A stretch of DNA of 64,000 nucleotides from Vibrio ishigakensis (GCF_024347675.1 NZ_AP024881.1:1736001-1800000), one strand, 5' to 3'. Shown: positions 25,569 to 34,475, counted from the first letter of the stretch. Numbers and translations: made by a program. Notes: generated by a model not told the origin, from the sequence alone.

Positions 25569-25634
25569 TTATTTCAACCAAAACCACCAGACGATTCCGA
25601 TGATGGCTAGAATACCTAATACGTTAACCAACAT
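25569..25634 (-). CDS. 21-residue membrane peptide after copA
   Basis: A 22-codon frame starts 1 bp past the copA stop codon, with GGAGG ending 6 bases before its ATG and located inside copA. The product MLVNVLGILAIIGIVWWFWLK is a single membrane span with an aromatic C-terminal edge. Tight coupling and a strong ribosome binding site make expression likely. It recalls short membrane partners of copper P-type ATPases (for example CcoS beside CcoI) only by location and shape. A terminator follows, so it ends the operon. Confidence 0.6.
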   Translation of the reverse strand: MLVNVLGILAIIGIVWWFWLK

Positions 25635-25635
25635 C

Positions 25636-28323
25636 TTACACCTCCGATGATTTTGGTTTAAACAATCTTAACCGATTAGCGTTGCTCACTACGGTAATCG
25701 ACGACAGTGACATAGCTACACCAGCAACGATTGGGCTAAGCAGCCAACCAGTCAATGGGAACAACACGCCTGCCGCAATTGGGATACCCAGCGAGTTGTA
25801 GATAAAGGCGCCCCACAGGTTTTGCTTGATGTTCTTCATGGTAGCTTTACTGGTTTCGATTACCTGAGATACACCGTACAGCGAGCCACGCATCAGGGTT
25901 ATATCCGCACTCTCGATAGCCACATCCGTGCCCTGCCCAATGGCGAAGCCCACATCTGAGCGAGCTAGCGCTGGCGCATCATTGATGCCATCACCCACCA
26001 TAGCCACGACCTTACCTTGGTTCTGCATGCGCTCAACCCAAGCAAGTTTATCCTGAGGCAAAAGCTCTGCGTGGAATTCATCGATATTGGTTACCTCGGC
26101 TACCGCTCTGGCCGTCGCTGCATTATCACCGGTAAGCATCACAACCTTGATGCCCAAGTCATGCATGGCCTTGATTGCACCAACCGATTCTTTCTTAATT
26201 GGGTCCTGGATAGCCAATATGCCCAGAAGCTTATTTTGCTTAGCAAAATACACCACGGTATTTGCATCAGACTCCCAACGGTTTGCGGTTGCTGTCACTT
26301 TATCTAGCGAGACACCTTCTGAGACCATCAAACGAGCGTTGCCCAAGAAATAGGTTTCATTGTTGTAGTCACCCTTAACGCCAAGTCCAGTTAAAGACTC
26401 AAAGTTCTCCACAGCGACCGATGACCCTAAATTCAATGATTCACAGTAGCCCACAATGGCCTCAGCTAATGGGTGAGTCGAGCCCTGCTCCAATGCTTTC
26501 AGCACAGTTACAGCTTGGTCATCAAACAGCTCGGCCTCTACTACCGATGGCTTACCCTGGGTGATGGTACCGGTTTTATCTAGCACCACAACATCGATAT
26601 CTGATGCGCGCTGTAAGGCATCGCCATTTCGAATAAGTCCACCAAATTCGGCAGCTTTACCCACACCTATCATGGTTGAAATTGGAGTAGCCAATCCCAG
26701 CGCACAAGGACAAGCAATAATAAGTACCGAGGTCGCTGTTACCAACATATGAATCCTTACTAGGTCGGCGCCAAAGTTATACCAGCCTAGCGCAGTCAAT
26801 ACTGCAATGATCATTACGCTCGGTACAAAGATGCTAGAAACCTTATCCGCAAGGTGAGCAATAGCAGGTTTAGAATTCTGCGCCTCGGTCACCATGTTGA
26901 TGATCTGAGCCAATACGGTATCGCTACCAACCTTGGTCGCAACTATAGTCAGGCTCGAGTTACCATTTACTGTACCTGCTGAAACGCTATCACCTAACTC
27001 TTTGGCAACCGGAATCGGCTCGCCAGTCAACATAGACTCATCTATCAGGGCACTGCCTTCAATAATCTCACCATCCACCGGCACCTTTTCACCGGCGCGA
27101 ATCACCACCTTATCGCCCGCAATTACTTGCTCGATTGGAAGCTTAACAGTCTCGCCGTCACGAATGACCAAGGCGGTCTTAGCGCGAAGATCAAGCAGAC
27201 GTCTAATCGCCTGGGATGTGCGTCCTCGAGCCTTAAGCTCTAGCGCCTGACCTAGGTTAATAAGGCCAATGATCATTGCACTCGCTTCAAAATAGAGATG
27301 TCTTGCAGACTCAGGAAAGATACTCGGCATGACCACGATAACCATGGAATAGAGCCACGCACTACCTGTACCCAGAGCAACTAGGGTATCCATGTTCGCG
27401 TTACGATTGATGAACGCCTTACTTGCACCCTTAAAGTAGTGCTTACCGCAGGTTGCTAACACCGCTAGGGTAAGCAAACCTATGATGCCCCATGCAAACT
27501 GCTCAGTCCCTGTATCTACCGTCATAGAGCCGCCAAGCATGCCGTACAGCATAAGAGGCACACCTAAGCCCAAGCCCAGATAAGTTTGGCGCATCTTGTG
27601 TTTGTACTCGGCTTGCTCAGCTTGTTCTCGCTCCGCCTCCGCCTTTTCCTCATCTAAGATTTCTGTAGCACCATAGCCTGAGTTTTCGATGGCGGTGATT
27701 AGGCTCGCAGCTCCAACACTTGCATGCACCTGAGCGGTGCGGTTGGCAAAGTTGATCATCACTGAGTCCACACCTTTAACCCCATTCAAGGCTTTTTCTA
27801 TGGTGTTAACGCAGCTGGCACAGGTCACCCCTTGCAGGTTCAAGCGAACCAGAGGGCTATCCGCGCTTGTGGCTACTTCCTCTGAAATTTGTTTCTCTTG
27901 AGCCGGAGCCTGCTCTGATTCAACCGCAGGCAGATAACCCAGCTTGTCGAGCTCCGACTCAATCTGTGCATCAGATAATTTGCTCTGCACCGTGATCTGC
28001 TGCGCCTCAATATCAGCTTCTAGTTCTGCTTCTGGGTCTAGTTCAACCAAAGCTTTACGTATCTTATTGACGCAGCCACCACATTTGACCTTCTGCACAC
28101 TGCCAACATAGGTATTGCTGGCTACTTCAGAGGCCTTGTAGCCAAGGGATTCAACGATTTGAATCATACTGGTCACAGGCAATGAGCTTGAGATATTCGC
28201 TAGGCTTTTGTCTTCGCTCACCTCAATAGAAAAATTGGCATCTTGCTCTAGCGCCGAGCGTCGAATCTTGTTGACACAACCGCCACAGGACACGCCAGAC
28301 AAGTGGATGGAATACTCATTCAT
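25636..28323 (-). CDS. copA: Copper-exporting P1B-type ATPase with three metal-binding domains
   Basis: About 895 residues. Three heavy-metal-associated domains carry SCGGC (residue 13), KCGGC (81) and TCASC (167). The membrane metal site is ACPCALGLATP. The ATPase core has the phosphorylation site DKTGT, an HP motif in GSTHPLAEAIV, and the hinge GDGINDAPALARSD. These features identify a Cu(I) efflux ATPase. The first two domains use CGGC rather than CxxC with Ala/Ser, which is less common. The ATG at 28323 overlaps the merR stop by one base and has GAGGAAC upstream. The operon is regulator, copA, 21-residue peptide. Silver may also be exported. Confidence 0.95.
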   Translation of the reverse strand: MNEYSIHLSGVSCGGCVNKIRRSALEQDANFSIEVSEDKSLANISSSLPVTSMIQIVESLGYKASEVASNTYVGSVQKVKCGGCVNKIRKALVELDPEAELEADIEAQQITVQSKLSDAQIESELDKLGYLPAVESEQAPAQEKQISEEVATSADSPLVRLNLQGVTCASCVNTIEKALNGVKGVDSVMINFANRTAQVHASVGAASLITAIENSGYGATEILDEEKAEAEREQAEQAEYKHKMRQTYLGLGLGVPLMLYGMLGGSMTVDTGTEQFAWGIIGLLTLAVLATCGKHYFKGASKAFINRNANMDTLVALGTGSAWLYSMVIVVMPSIFPESARHLYFEASAMIIGLINLGQALELKARGRTSQAIRRLLDLRAKTALVIRDGETVKLPIEQVIAGDKVVIRAGEKVPVDGEIIEGSALIDESMLTGEPIPVAKELGDSVSAGTVNGNSSLTIVATKVGSDTVLAQIINMVTEAQNSKPAIAHLADKVSSIFVPSVMIIAVLTALGWYNFGADLVRIHMLVTATSVLIIACPCALGLATPISTMIGVGKAAEFGGLIRNGDALQRASDIDVVVLDKTGTITQGKPSVVEAELFDDQAVTVLKALEQGSTHPLAEAIVGYCESLNLGSSVAVENFESLTGLGVKGDYNNETYFLGNARLMVSEGVSLDKVTATANRWESDANTVVYFAKQNKLLGILAIQDPIKKESVGAIKAMHDLGIKVVMLTGDNAATARAVAEVTNIDEFHAELLPQDKLAWVERMQNQGKVVAMVGDGINDAPALARSDVGFAIGQGTDVAIESADITLMRGSLYGVSQVIETSKATMKNIKQNLWGAFIYNSLGIPIAAGVLFPLTGWLLSPIVAGVAMSLSSITVVSNANRLRLFKPKSSEV

Positions 28324-28736
28324 CACTTTTGTTCCTCAGTCCAAGACTCTATTAAACAACAGATAGACTCACCGGTTGGTTCGCTATCAGGTAGTTCACC
28401 CCAATCAGCAAAGGTGGATTGCAACATCTGCACATGATTTTGTAGGCGTACAATCTGCGCTTGTGTCTCTTCGATCTTCTCTATCATCATTTCGCGCACT
28501 CGAGGACAAGGAGAGGTACCGTCTTCTGCCGAGGCTAAGATCTCTTCTACTTCTTTGAGACTAAAACCAATCTCTCGCGCTTGATGAATAAACTTCAGTC
28601 GTTGCAATGCATGGATATCGTATTCCTTGTATCCATTGTCAGGGTTACGCGTCGGAGTGAGTAGTCCGCGCTTTGTGTAGTAACGCACGGTATCTGAACT
28701 GACGTTGGCTCGCTTTGCTAGAACTGAAGTGATCAT
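28323..28736 (-). CDS. MerR-family metal-responsive regulator of copA
   Basis: A 137-residue regulator. The DNA-binding half (residues 1-70) has SSDTVRYYTKRGLLTPTRNP and NGYKEYDIHALQRLKFI, then a dimerisation helix. Candidate metal ligands are Cys in TSPCPRV near residue 77 and ICCLIES near residue 127. This pattern sits between CueR and ZntR/CadR types, so the inducer is not certain, but linkage to copA points to copper. It is directly upstream of copA (1-base overlap) and downstream of a MerR-type promoter with a 19-bp spacer, so it is probably autoregulated. Confidence 0.88.
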   Translation of the reverse strand: MITSVLAKRANVSSDTVRYYTKRGLLTPTRNPDNGYKEYDIHALQRLKFIHQAREIGFSLKEVEEILASAEDGTSPCPRVREMMIEKIEETQAQIVRLQNHVQMLQSTFADWGELPDSEPTGESICCLIESWTEEQK

Positions 28737-28774
28737 ACGATTATCCGCTGTTGATTCTGTTGTTGATAGGGTCA

Positions 28775-28805
28775 GTTTAAAACCTAGGTGTAGCTCCTAG
28801 GTCAA
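28775..28805 (-). promoter_or_regulatory. MerR-type promoter/operator for merR-copA
   Basis: On the minus strand a -35 TTGACC and a -10 TTAAAC are separated by 19 bp, the long spacer used by MerR activators. ACCTAGG at 28782-28788 and CCTAGGT at 28796-28802 form an exact dyad within the spacer. Confidence 0.8.
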
Positions 28806-28807
28806 GC

Positions 28808-28921
28808 TTAATTTGAAAAGTATCCAATCACCATGATCACGATAAAAATCGCGGCGATAAGTTTAAACAGCAAGCCTAGTTGCTTGGTGCCCCCATTAGG
28901 TGCTTGATTACAACATCCCAT
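28808..28921 (-). CDS. 37-residue membrane protein with N-terminal CC motif
   Basis: AAGGGG lies 6 nt upstream of the ATG at 28921. The product begins MGCCNQAPNGGTKQLG and continues as a single membrane span (residues 16-34). The Cys pair next to the start could bind copper. The gene lies between two MerR-type promoters and reads toward merR-copA, so it is probably part of the copper response. Not in a family I recognise. Confidence 0.65.
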   Translation of the reverse strand: MGCCNQAPNGGTKQLGLLFKLIAAIFIVIMVIGYFSN

Positions 28922-28958
28922 GACTTTCCCCTTGGTTGATTTAGAGAATATGGGTGCA

Positions 28959-28989
28959 GTTTAAAAGCTGTGTGTAGGTCTCAGGTCAA
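28959..28989 (-). promoter_or_regulatory. Second MerR-type promoter, upstream of the 37-residue gene
   Basis: Minus-strand -35 TTGACC and -10 TTAAAC again flank exactly 19 bp, matching the boxes and spacing of the merR-copA promoter. The dyad is less symmetric. It likely drives the 37-residue gene under the same regulator. Confidence 0.65.
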
Positions 28990-29012
28990 CAGCAAATTTT
29001 GGAAAAACTTAA

Positions 29013-29042
29013 TTGACCTAATTGAAAAAGGTGAGATATAAC
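29013..29042 (+). promoter_or_regulatory. Sigma-70 promoter for the 29070 gene
   Basis: TTGACC at 29013-29018 and TATAAC at 29037-29042 are separated by 18 bp, 28 bp before the ATG at 29070. It is divergent from the MerR-type promoter at 28959-28989. Confidence 0.6.
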
Positions 29043-29069
29043 AAAAGAAGTTTCATATAGGTGTATTTC

Positions 29070-29420
29070 ATGGCAAACAAAATTAATAATCAGAGCATAA
29101 TCAGTATCTTGCTGACCTTATGTCTGCTTTTTGCCAGCACCATGAGTATCGCCAACACATCAGTTGTTCATCATCAAAGCTCAGATATTCAATCTAGCCT
29201 CAGCCATGATTGTTGTGACAAGGTTTCAGCGCAAAGCATGGAACACTGCTTTGGAAGCACCCATAACTGCGGTGGCCAGGTATGCGGAACGCTACTCTCC
29301 TTACCAAGCACAGTTTATAGCTTCACATTTACCGAGCCTAAACCCTTTAGACTAGTGCCAAGCAAAAGCGAACAATTACCTGAGTTTACTCAGCAATTGC
29401 TGCGCCCCCCGATCGCTTAA
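29070..29420 (+). CDS. Cys/His-rich secreted protein beside the copper locus
   Basis: About 116 residues. A signal peptide ends near SIANT. The mature protein has a metal-binding-like stretch with HH, SHDCCDK, EHCFGSTHNCGGQVCG, then a plain C-terminal tail. Cys/His-rich periplasmic or outer proteins encoded next to copper exporters are known in several families (CopL-like, DUF2946), but I cannot place this one firmly. The ATG at 29070 has AGGTG 6 nt upstream; an upstream in-frame ATG at 29061 is less well placed. The CopG-like gene follows 91 bp downstream. Confidence 0.65.
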   Translation: MANKINNQSIISILLTLCLLFASTMSIANTSVVHHQSSDIQSSLSHDCCDKVSAQSMEHCFGSTHNCGGQVCGTLLSLPSTVYSFTFTEPKPFRLVPSKSEQLPEFTQQLLRPPIA

Positions 29421-29511
29421 TTCTCCAATCTAAACCCCAAAATCCACACTACTTAACTAACATTTTTATTAGGGCGAGTCCGTATAACACTCACCCATTC
29501 GGAGAATTATT

Positions 29512-29952
29512 ATGAAATCTGTAAACAAGATTGTTCTATCTGTATCCCTACTTTTTACTAGCCTCAGTTATGCTGCAAAATTTGATGTCGAAATGTACAA
29601 ATCACCTCAGTGCGGTTGTTGCACCGAGTGGGCTGAAATCCTAGAAGCAAAAGGCTACCAAGTGGAGATTCACGAGCAAAATCAATGGAATGATGTGAAG
29701 CAGAAATTTGGAATGCCAGCCAAGATGACCTCATGCCACACTGCCATCATTGATGGATACCTTATCGAAGGCCACGTGCCTGAGCGTGAGATAGCTCGAT
29801 TACTCAAAGAGCGCCCGGAAGGGGTTAAAGGGCTTGCCGCTCCGGGTATGCCTATGCATTCGCCAGGTATGGCTCGCGAGGGAGAGGCCTACCGTGACTT
29901 CGATGTCATCGCCTTTACCGATGAGGGTAGCTTTGTTTACGCCAGCTACTAA
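29512..29952 (+). CDS. DUF411 / CopG-type copper-resistance protein
   Basis: A 146-residue secreted protein (signal peptide ending SYAA) of the DUF411 family. The thioredoxin-like core carries CGCCTEW near residue 34, a further Cys in TSCHTAIIDGYLIEGHVP near 79, and Met-rich GMPMHSPGM near 117. CopG proteins of this family bind copper in the periplasm and associate with copper-tolerance operons. Location between CopA and its MerR locus fits that role. The RBS AGAATT is weak but the start is clear. A terminator follows. Confidence 0.88.
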   Translation: MKSVNKIVLSVSLLFTSLSYAAKFDVEMYKSPQCGCCTEWAEILEAKGYQVEIHEQNQWNDVKQKFGMPAKMTSCHTAIIDGYLIEGHVPEREIARLLKERPEGVKGLAAPGMPMHSPGMAREGEAYRDFDVIAFTDEGSFVYASY

Positions 29953-29981
29953 CACTAAAAAACTGTCTTAACCTCTACTAT

Positions 29982-30009
29982 CGCCGATGCCATGCATCGG
30001 CGTTTTTTT
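29982..30009 (+). terminator. Rho-independent terminator of the DUF411 gene
   Basis: CGCCGATG pairs with CATCGGCG around CCATG and is followed by seven T residues. A MITE-like repeat begins directly after. Confidence 0.9.
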
Positions 30010-30366
30010 GTTCTTCTCGGATTAGAGGGGGGCGTAAATCTCCTTCTAAGCCAGTCCCCCTCCGAGCGATTGATTCACAAGGCCGCGGTGAACCCCTCCG
30101 TGGGCGCTTGGCGCTCGCCTCCTTGCGAGCGACACATTGCTCCATCAATCGCTCTCCAGCGTCAGCATCGGTGGGAACCCCATCTTAGCAAGGCTCAAAT
30201 ATCCCAGAGTAGTGAGTGGCAGGCTGTGATGCAGGGCAAGTGTTTGAGGCAAGGATGCCGAAACCAAGCCTACATGGAGGTATTTACGGCGACTTGCCAT
30301 GCGTCACTGGCAGAGTGAGCACACGAATCTGAAGTTGTAGTTGCTCCCGCTAATCTGAGATGAACC
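30009..30366 (+). repeat. MITE-like dispersed repeat, copy 2 (longest)
   Basis: About 358 bp. The left end carries TCGGATTAGAGGG and the right end CCCGCTAATCTGAGATGAACC. It contains the GGCCGCGGTGAACCC block, a CAGGCTGTGATGCAGGGCAAGT arm that is nearly complementary to the ACTTGCCATGCGTCAC arm downstream, and the CACTGGCAGAGTGAGCAC block. The interior can fold into long hairpins. Confidence 0.8.
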
Positions 30367-30484
30367 TTTTTTACCCCGAAAGCCGATCTTCTGCACACTT
30401 GCATTTACGAAAACTGTAAATGTGTAAATTTAAATTGACGATCGATTTCAATGTGTTATTTCTATAGCTTATTGACAAGAACTA

Positions 30485-31771
30485 TTGGATATAAGGGACA
30501 TGGAAAGCACGCTAGACACCCAACAAAAACCATCACGCGTAAATAATTTTTTACGTTCACTAGGACCAGGCATCATGGCCGCAGCTGCAGCTGTTGGCGG
30601 TTCTCACCTAGTTGCCTCCACCAAAGCCGGTGCCATCTATGGTTGGCAATTGGCGGCGCTGATCCTGCTGGTAAACCTTTTCAAATACCCATTCTTTAAA
30701 GCAGGCGTTCAGTACACGGTTGGCACCAAAAACAGTCTAGTAGAGGGCTATGCAAAGCTTGGTCGCCCTTACCTAGTAGTTTTCGCTCTTCTTAGCGTGA
30801 TATCTGCCGTGGTAAATACAGCCGCGCTTCTGATGTTCAGTGCCAGCCTACTGAAGTACTTTATTCCGTTTGACCTCTCTATGCCGGTACTGTGCATAAT
30901 CGTGCTTCTAACCTGTCTAACCATTTTATTTGTCGGTCACTATAAGGCATTGGATGTGCTGTCTAAGGGCATCATGGCTGTGCTAACGGTAGCAACCCTT
31001 GCAGCGGTCTTTATCGCTATTGGCAAGCCAGCTCCAGTGCAAGCTGCTGACTTCGTTGCTCCATCTCCTTGGACGCTAGCGGCGGTTGGCTTTATTGTAG
31101 TAACCATGGGCTGGATGCCCGCACCTATTGAGATTTCTAGCCTTACCTCTATGTGGCTGAAAAGTCAGTGTAAAGGCCAAGAGGTAACAGCTAAGTCAGC
31201 ACTGTTTGACTTCAACGTTGGCTATATCGGCACCGCTGTACTAGCTATCGTATTCCTGTCGCTAGGTGCGCTGTTGATGCACGGCACCGGCATTGAATTA
31301 CAAAAATCAGGCGTTGGCTTCTCGCATCAGTTGGTTGGCCTGTACGCTAGCACTATCGGTGAGTGGTCTCGATACCTGATCGCGGTTATCGCTTTCTTCT
31401 GTATCTTTGGCAGTACCATTACAGTAATCGATGGCTACGCTCGCGTTATCACTGAATCTCAGCGTTTGCTTACTAAGAAAGAAACAATCGCACCTGTGAC
31501 TAACCAAGTTTGGATGTTTGCCATCTCAGTGGTTGCGCTATGCATAGTGGTATTCCTAGCCAAGGCGCTTCTGCCTATGTTGGACTTCGCTATGGTATTG
31601 GCCTTTATCACCACACCATTCTTTGCACTATTGAACTACATCTTGGTAACCCGCACACCACTACCTGCTGAGCTAGCGGTAGGTCCGAAGTTAAAGGCAT
31701 TGTCTATTGTCGGCCTGGTCTATCTGTTTGGCTTCCTAGCACTGTTCGTTTGGTGGAAGTGGATAATGTAA
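30485..31771 (+). CDS. Nramp-superfamily membrane transporter lacking canonical metal motifs
   Basis: A 428-residue protein with about eleven membrane spans. The Nramp fold is suggested by SLGPGIMAAAAAVGGSHLVA at TM1 and WMPAPIEISSLTSMW at TM6. Canonical Nramps have DPGN in TM1 and MPH in TM6; neither is present. So metal transport of the MntH kind is doubtful, and transport of another ion or solute is possible. The start may be TTG at 30485 or ATG at 30500 (GGGAC close upstream); both keep the first span. A terminator follows. The adjacent copper genes suggest no direct link. Confidence 0.75.
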   Translation: MDIRDMESTLDTQQKPSRVNNFLRSLGPGIMAAAAAVGGSHLVASTKAGAIYGWQLAALILLVNLFKYPFFKAGVQYTVGTKNSLVEGYAKLGRPYLVVFALLSVISAVVNTAALLMFSASLLKYFIPFDLSMPVLCIIVLLTCLTILFVGHYKALDVLSKGIMAVLTVATLAAVFIAIGKPAPVQAADFVAPSPWTLAAVGFIVVTMGWMPAPIEISSLTSMWLKSQCKGQEVTAKSALFDFNVGYIGTAVLAIVFLSLGALLMHGTGIELQKSGVGFSHQLVGLYASTIGEWSRYLIAVIAFFCIFGSTITVIDGYARVITESQRLLTKKETIAPVTNQVWMFAISVVALCIVVFLAKALLPMLDFAMVLAFITTPFFALLNYILVTRTPLPAELAVGPKLKALSIVGLVYLFGFLALFVWWKWIM

Positions 31772-31793
31772 AACGCATAAAAGGTTTGTGATT

Positions 31794-31820
31794 AGCTCCG
31801 CAGTCGCGGAGCTTTTTATT
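31794..31820 (+). terminator. Rho-independent terminator of the Nramp-like gene
   Basis: AGCTCCGC pairs exactly with GCGGAGCT around AGTC and is followed by TTTTTATTT. Confidence 0.93.
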
Positions 31821-31908
31821 TGTCATTGTTATGATTGGTTTTGCTAAGCATACGTAACCATGGCAAAATCAAACTCGCTCTTTTGTATTACAATTTAACG
31901 GAATCACT

Positions 31909-32877
31909 ATGGGACTACTCGACCAACTGCTGTTCTCTATCTCAGTCACAGGACCTATCTGTCTGATTCTCGTTATGGGTGTAGTGCTAAAGCGCACTGA
32001 GGTAATCAATGATGAGTTTATTCAAGGAGCGTCAACCTTAGTCTTCAAGGTCACCCTACCCACTATGCTGTTCTTAAGCTTAGTGGAATCTGATCACGAC
32101 TTTGCCAGTAGCCTATCGCTGGTGAGTTTCAGTGTCGGCAGTAACATACTGTTTTATCTATTCTGTGCGATTGTTGTTGGACTGATTCTAAAGCAGCACG
32201 CAGATAAAGGGGTGGTAATTCAAGGCGGGTTTCGCGCCAATACCGGAATCATCGCCCTTGCCTATGTGGCGAACCTCTACGGTAATGATGGACTTGCAAC
32301 GGCAGCTATCTATGTGGCGGCGACTACCTTGCTCTACAATGTGCTCGCGGTGATTTGCCTAACTCCAAAAGATGGAAATTCCAGCAATGGTAAGACGCCA
32401 AGCCCGCTAAAAACCATTGGTAAAAGTATTACAAGCAACCCACTTATCATCTCGATAATTGCAGGCTTTACGTATTCAACACTAGGTTTACCTATCCCTA
32501 AGATTGCCTCAGATGCAGGCCACTATTTTGCCAGTATGACACTGCCTCTGGCACTTTTGTGCACCGGTGGCTCTCTTGATCTTAAGTCGCTCAAACACGA
32601 CACCGCACCTACTTGGTTAGCATCGTCACTTAAGCTTATCGCTATGCCACTACTGTGTGTTGTAGCCGCCTATTTACTAGGCTTTAGCGGCCAGGCGCTT
32701 GGTATCATATTCTTTATGACCTGCTCTCCAACTGCAGCAGCCAGCTATGTCATGGCGCGCGCTATGGGAGGTAATTCTACCTTAGCGGCAAACATCATTG
32801 CCTTGACTACTATTGCCTCGGTGATTACCACCACTATCGGTTTGATCATCCTAAACAGCCTAGAGCTTCTCTATTAA
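31909..32877 (+). CDS. AEC-family (auxin efflux carrier-like) transporter
   Basis: A 322-residue membrane protein with about ten spans in the two five-helix halves of the AEC fold. Conserved features include the N-terminal LVMGVVLKRTEVINDEFIQG, GGFRANTGIIALAYVANLYG in the middle, and MTCSPTAAASYVMARAMGG near residue 280. AEC carriers in bacteria export or import malate, other organic acids or amino acids; the substrate cannot be named. It precedes an Asp/Glu-type racemase gene by about 100 bp, which hints that an amino acid or dicarboxylate might be moved. No terminator separates them. Confidence 0.85.
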   Translation: MGLLDQLLFSISVTGPICLILVMGVVLKRTEVINDEFIQGASTLVFKVTLPTMLFLSLVESDHDFASSLSLVSFSVGSNILFYLFCAIVVGLILKQHADKGVVIQGGFRANTGIIALAYVANLYGNDGLATAAIYVAATTLLYNVLAVICLTPKDGNSSNGKTPSPLKTIGKSITSNPLIISIIAGFTYSTLGLPIPKIASDAGHYFASMTLPLALLCTGGSLDLKSLKHDTAPTWLASSLKLIAMPLLCVVAAYLLGFSGQALGIIFFMTCSPTAAASYVMARAMGGNSTLAANIIALTTIASVITTTIGLIILNSLELLY

Positions 32878-32980
32878 CGCTATAGACGAAATCAAAGTTT
32901 CCGAACCCTAGTACTTCATCCACCAGACTGCCTATGATAACAATAAAGTTTATATTTCTCAGATGGATAGGAGTTAGTAA

Positions 32981-33676
32981 ATGAAAAAACTAGGACTCAT
33001 TGGTGGTACTTCTTGGCACTCTACTTTGGAATATTATTCCGATATAAACCAAGGGGTTAATGAGCATTATAAGAGCAATACCAATCCACCACTTCGATTG
33101 ATCAACCTTAATCAGAAACAACTTCATGATCTACAACGTGAAAACGATTGGGACGCTATCGCCAATATCTTTGGTGAAGCAGCAATAGAGCTAGAAAGCG
33201 TTTCTGTGGATGCCATTGCGCTATGTGCAAACACACCACATAAGGTATTCGACCAGCTTCAACAGAGTGTAAGCTGTCCAATCATCCATATCGCTGATGC
33301 CATTGGTGAGCATCTAAACGCGAACGAGTTCCAGAAGGTAGGCTTGCTGGGCACTCGCTTTACTATGTCTGAGGATTTCATCAAGGGCAGGTTAAGTGCA
33401 GAGTATGAAATAACGACTTTGGTTCCTTCGAAGGCAGAGCAAGAGCAAATCCAACAACTACTCTATAGCAAACTATCCATTGGGGTATATGACGATGAAA
33501 CCCGAGAGATTTTCCTGAAGGTAATAAATAATCTTGCCGAACAAGGGGCTCAAGCGGTTATACTAGGTTGTACCGAGTTTCCGCTGCTACTAAAAGACTC
33601 AAAATCCCCTATTCCTGTTGTTGATTCGCTACAATGTCATACTAAGAGTCTGATTAGCTTCATCTTAAGCGATTAG
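32981..33676 (+). CDS. Aspartate/glutamate racemase-family protein
   Basis: A 231-residue enzyme of the Asp/Glu racemase superfamily (RacX/YgeA-like). Both catalytic Cys are present: ALCANTPHKVFDQ near residue 82 and ILGCTEFPLLL near residue 197, with the N-terminal GLIGGTSWHSTLEYY. It interconverts L and D amino acids without a cofactor, in the cytoplasm. AGGAG precedes the ATG. The family makes D-amino acids for cell-wall remodelling or catabolises them. The upstream AEC carrier may be a partner, by position only. Confidence 0.9.
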   Translation: MKKLGLIGGTSWHSTLEYYSDINQGVNEHYKSNTNPPLRLINLNQKQLHDLQRENDWDAIANIFGEAAIELESVSVDAIALCANTPHKVFDQLQQSVSCPIIHIADAIGEHLNANEFQKVGLLGTRFTMSEDFIKGRLSAEYEITTLVPSKAEQEQIQQLLYSKLSIGVYDDETREIFLKVINNLAEQGAQAVILGCTEFPLLLKDSKSPIPVVDSLQCHTKSLISFILSD

Positions 33677-33714
33677 GCTTTAAAGACTATTTTGACAGGA
33701 GCAAATCAGATCGG

Positions 33715-34083
33715 ATGCACGAGAAACTCAGAAGAAAGAAGATTAAATGGCGACAAACGGGAGAAGCTCCAGACTATCGATTCTCCCTTGCCAATGAACG
33801 TACCTATCTTGCTTGGATACGCACAGCCCTCGCTCTATTAGCCGGCGCCATTGCCGTGGACCAGCTGACTCCTGATCTTGCCAACCCCGTTGTGCGTGGC
33901 ATTCTCTCTGCCTTTCTTTGTGCCTGTTCAGGGCTGCTCGCCATCTTTGCCTACCGAAGATGGGCAGCGAATGAAGCCTCGATGAGGAAAAAAGAAGAGC
34001 TCAAGTACACCAGCTTTCTTAAGGTCATTAGCGGAGTGGTGGTCTGTTTTACCCTCGCCCTTGTTTTGGTCATCTCTCTATGA
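33715..34083 (+). CDS. DUF202 (YidH-like) membrane protein
   Basis: A 122-residue protein with an N-terminal soluble helix and three membrane spans. The DUF202 signature is FSLANERTYLAWIRTALALLAGAIAVDQLTP. The family (YidH/YidG) has no established function. It overlaps the next DUF202 gene by 4 bp (ATGA), forming a coupled pair as in many gamma-proteobacteria. Confidence 0.88.
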   Translation: MHEKLRRKKIKWRQTGEAPDYRFSLANERTYLAWIRTALALLAGAIAVDQLTPDLANPVVRGILSAFLCACSGLLAIFAYRRWAANEASMRKKEELKYTSFLKVISGVVVCFTLALVLVISL

Positions 34084-34406
34084 GTGATAGAGACCCCGGC
34101 CTGCAACCCGAACGCACCTGGATGTCTTGGTTTCGAACCGTACTTTTGATGTTCGGTATGAGCCTTATCCTGATTAAGTCAGGTGAGCACCTAGAGCAAC
34201 GGATTTTTGAGGTTCTTGGTGTGGTTATGCTGGTGCTTGCGGTGCTCGGCATTCTCTATAATCGTAAACGATTCTCCCAACCCTTTGCCAATCATATGGC
34301 CGTTTCTGATATGGAAGTGACGGTTAAAAAGGTGCTATCTGGCGCTATCCTTATCGCATCTTGCTCCTATGGTATTTATACCCTTAGCCAAATGGCTGCT
34401 ATCTAA
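34080..34406 (+). CDS. DUF202 (YidG-like) membrane protein
   Basis: A 108-residue protein, partner of the upstream DUF202 gene. It begins with an RDPGLQPERTWMSWFRTVLL motif and has three membrane segments. The pair probably forms one complex in the inner membrane; function unknown. Confidence 0.88.
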   Translation: MSDRDPGLQPERTWMSWFRTVLLMFGMSLILIKSGEHLEQRIFEVLGVVMLVLAVLGILYNRKRFSQPFANHMAVSDMEVTVKKVLSGAILIASCSYGIYTLSQMAAI

Positions 34407-34475
34407 AGTCTTGTATATTGTTAGTCATGGACCGCAGTGCTAACATTTGTACACACACATCGAAGATAGATAGCT

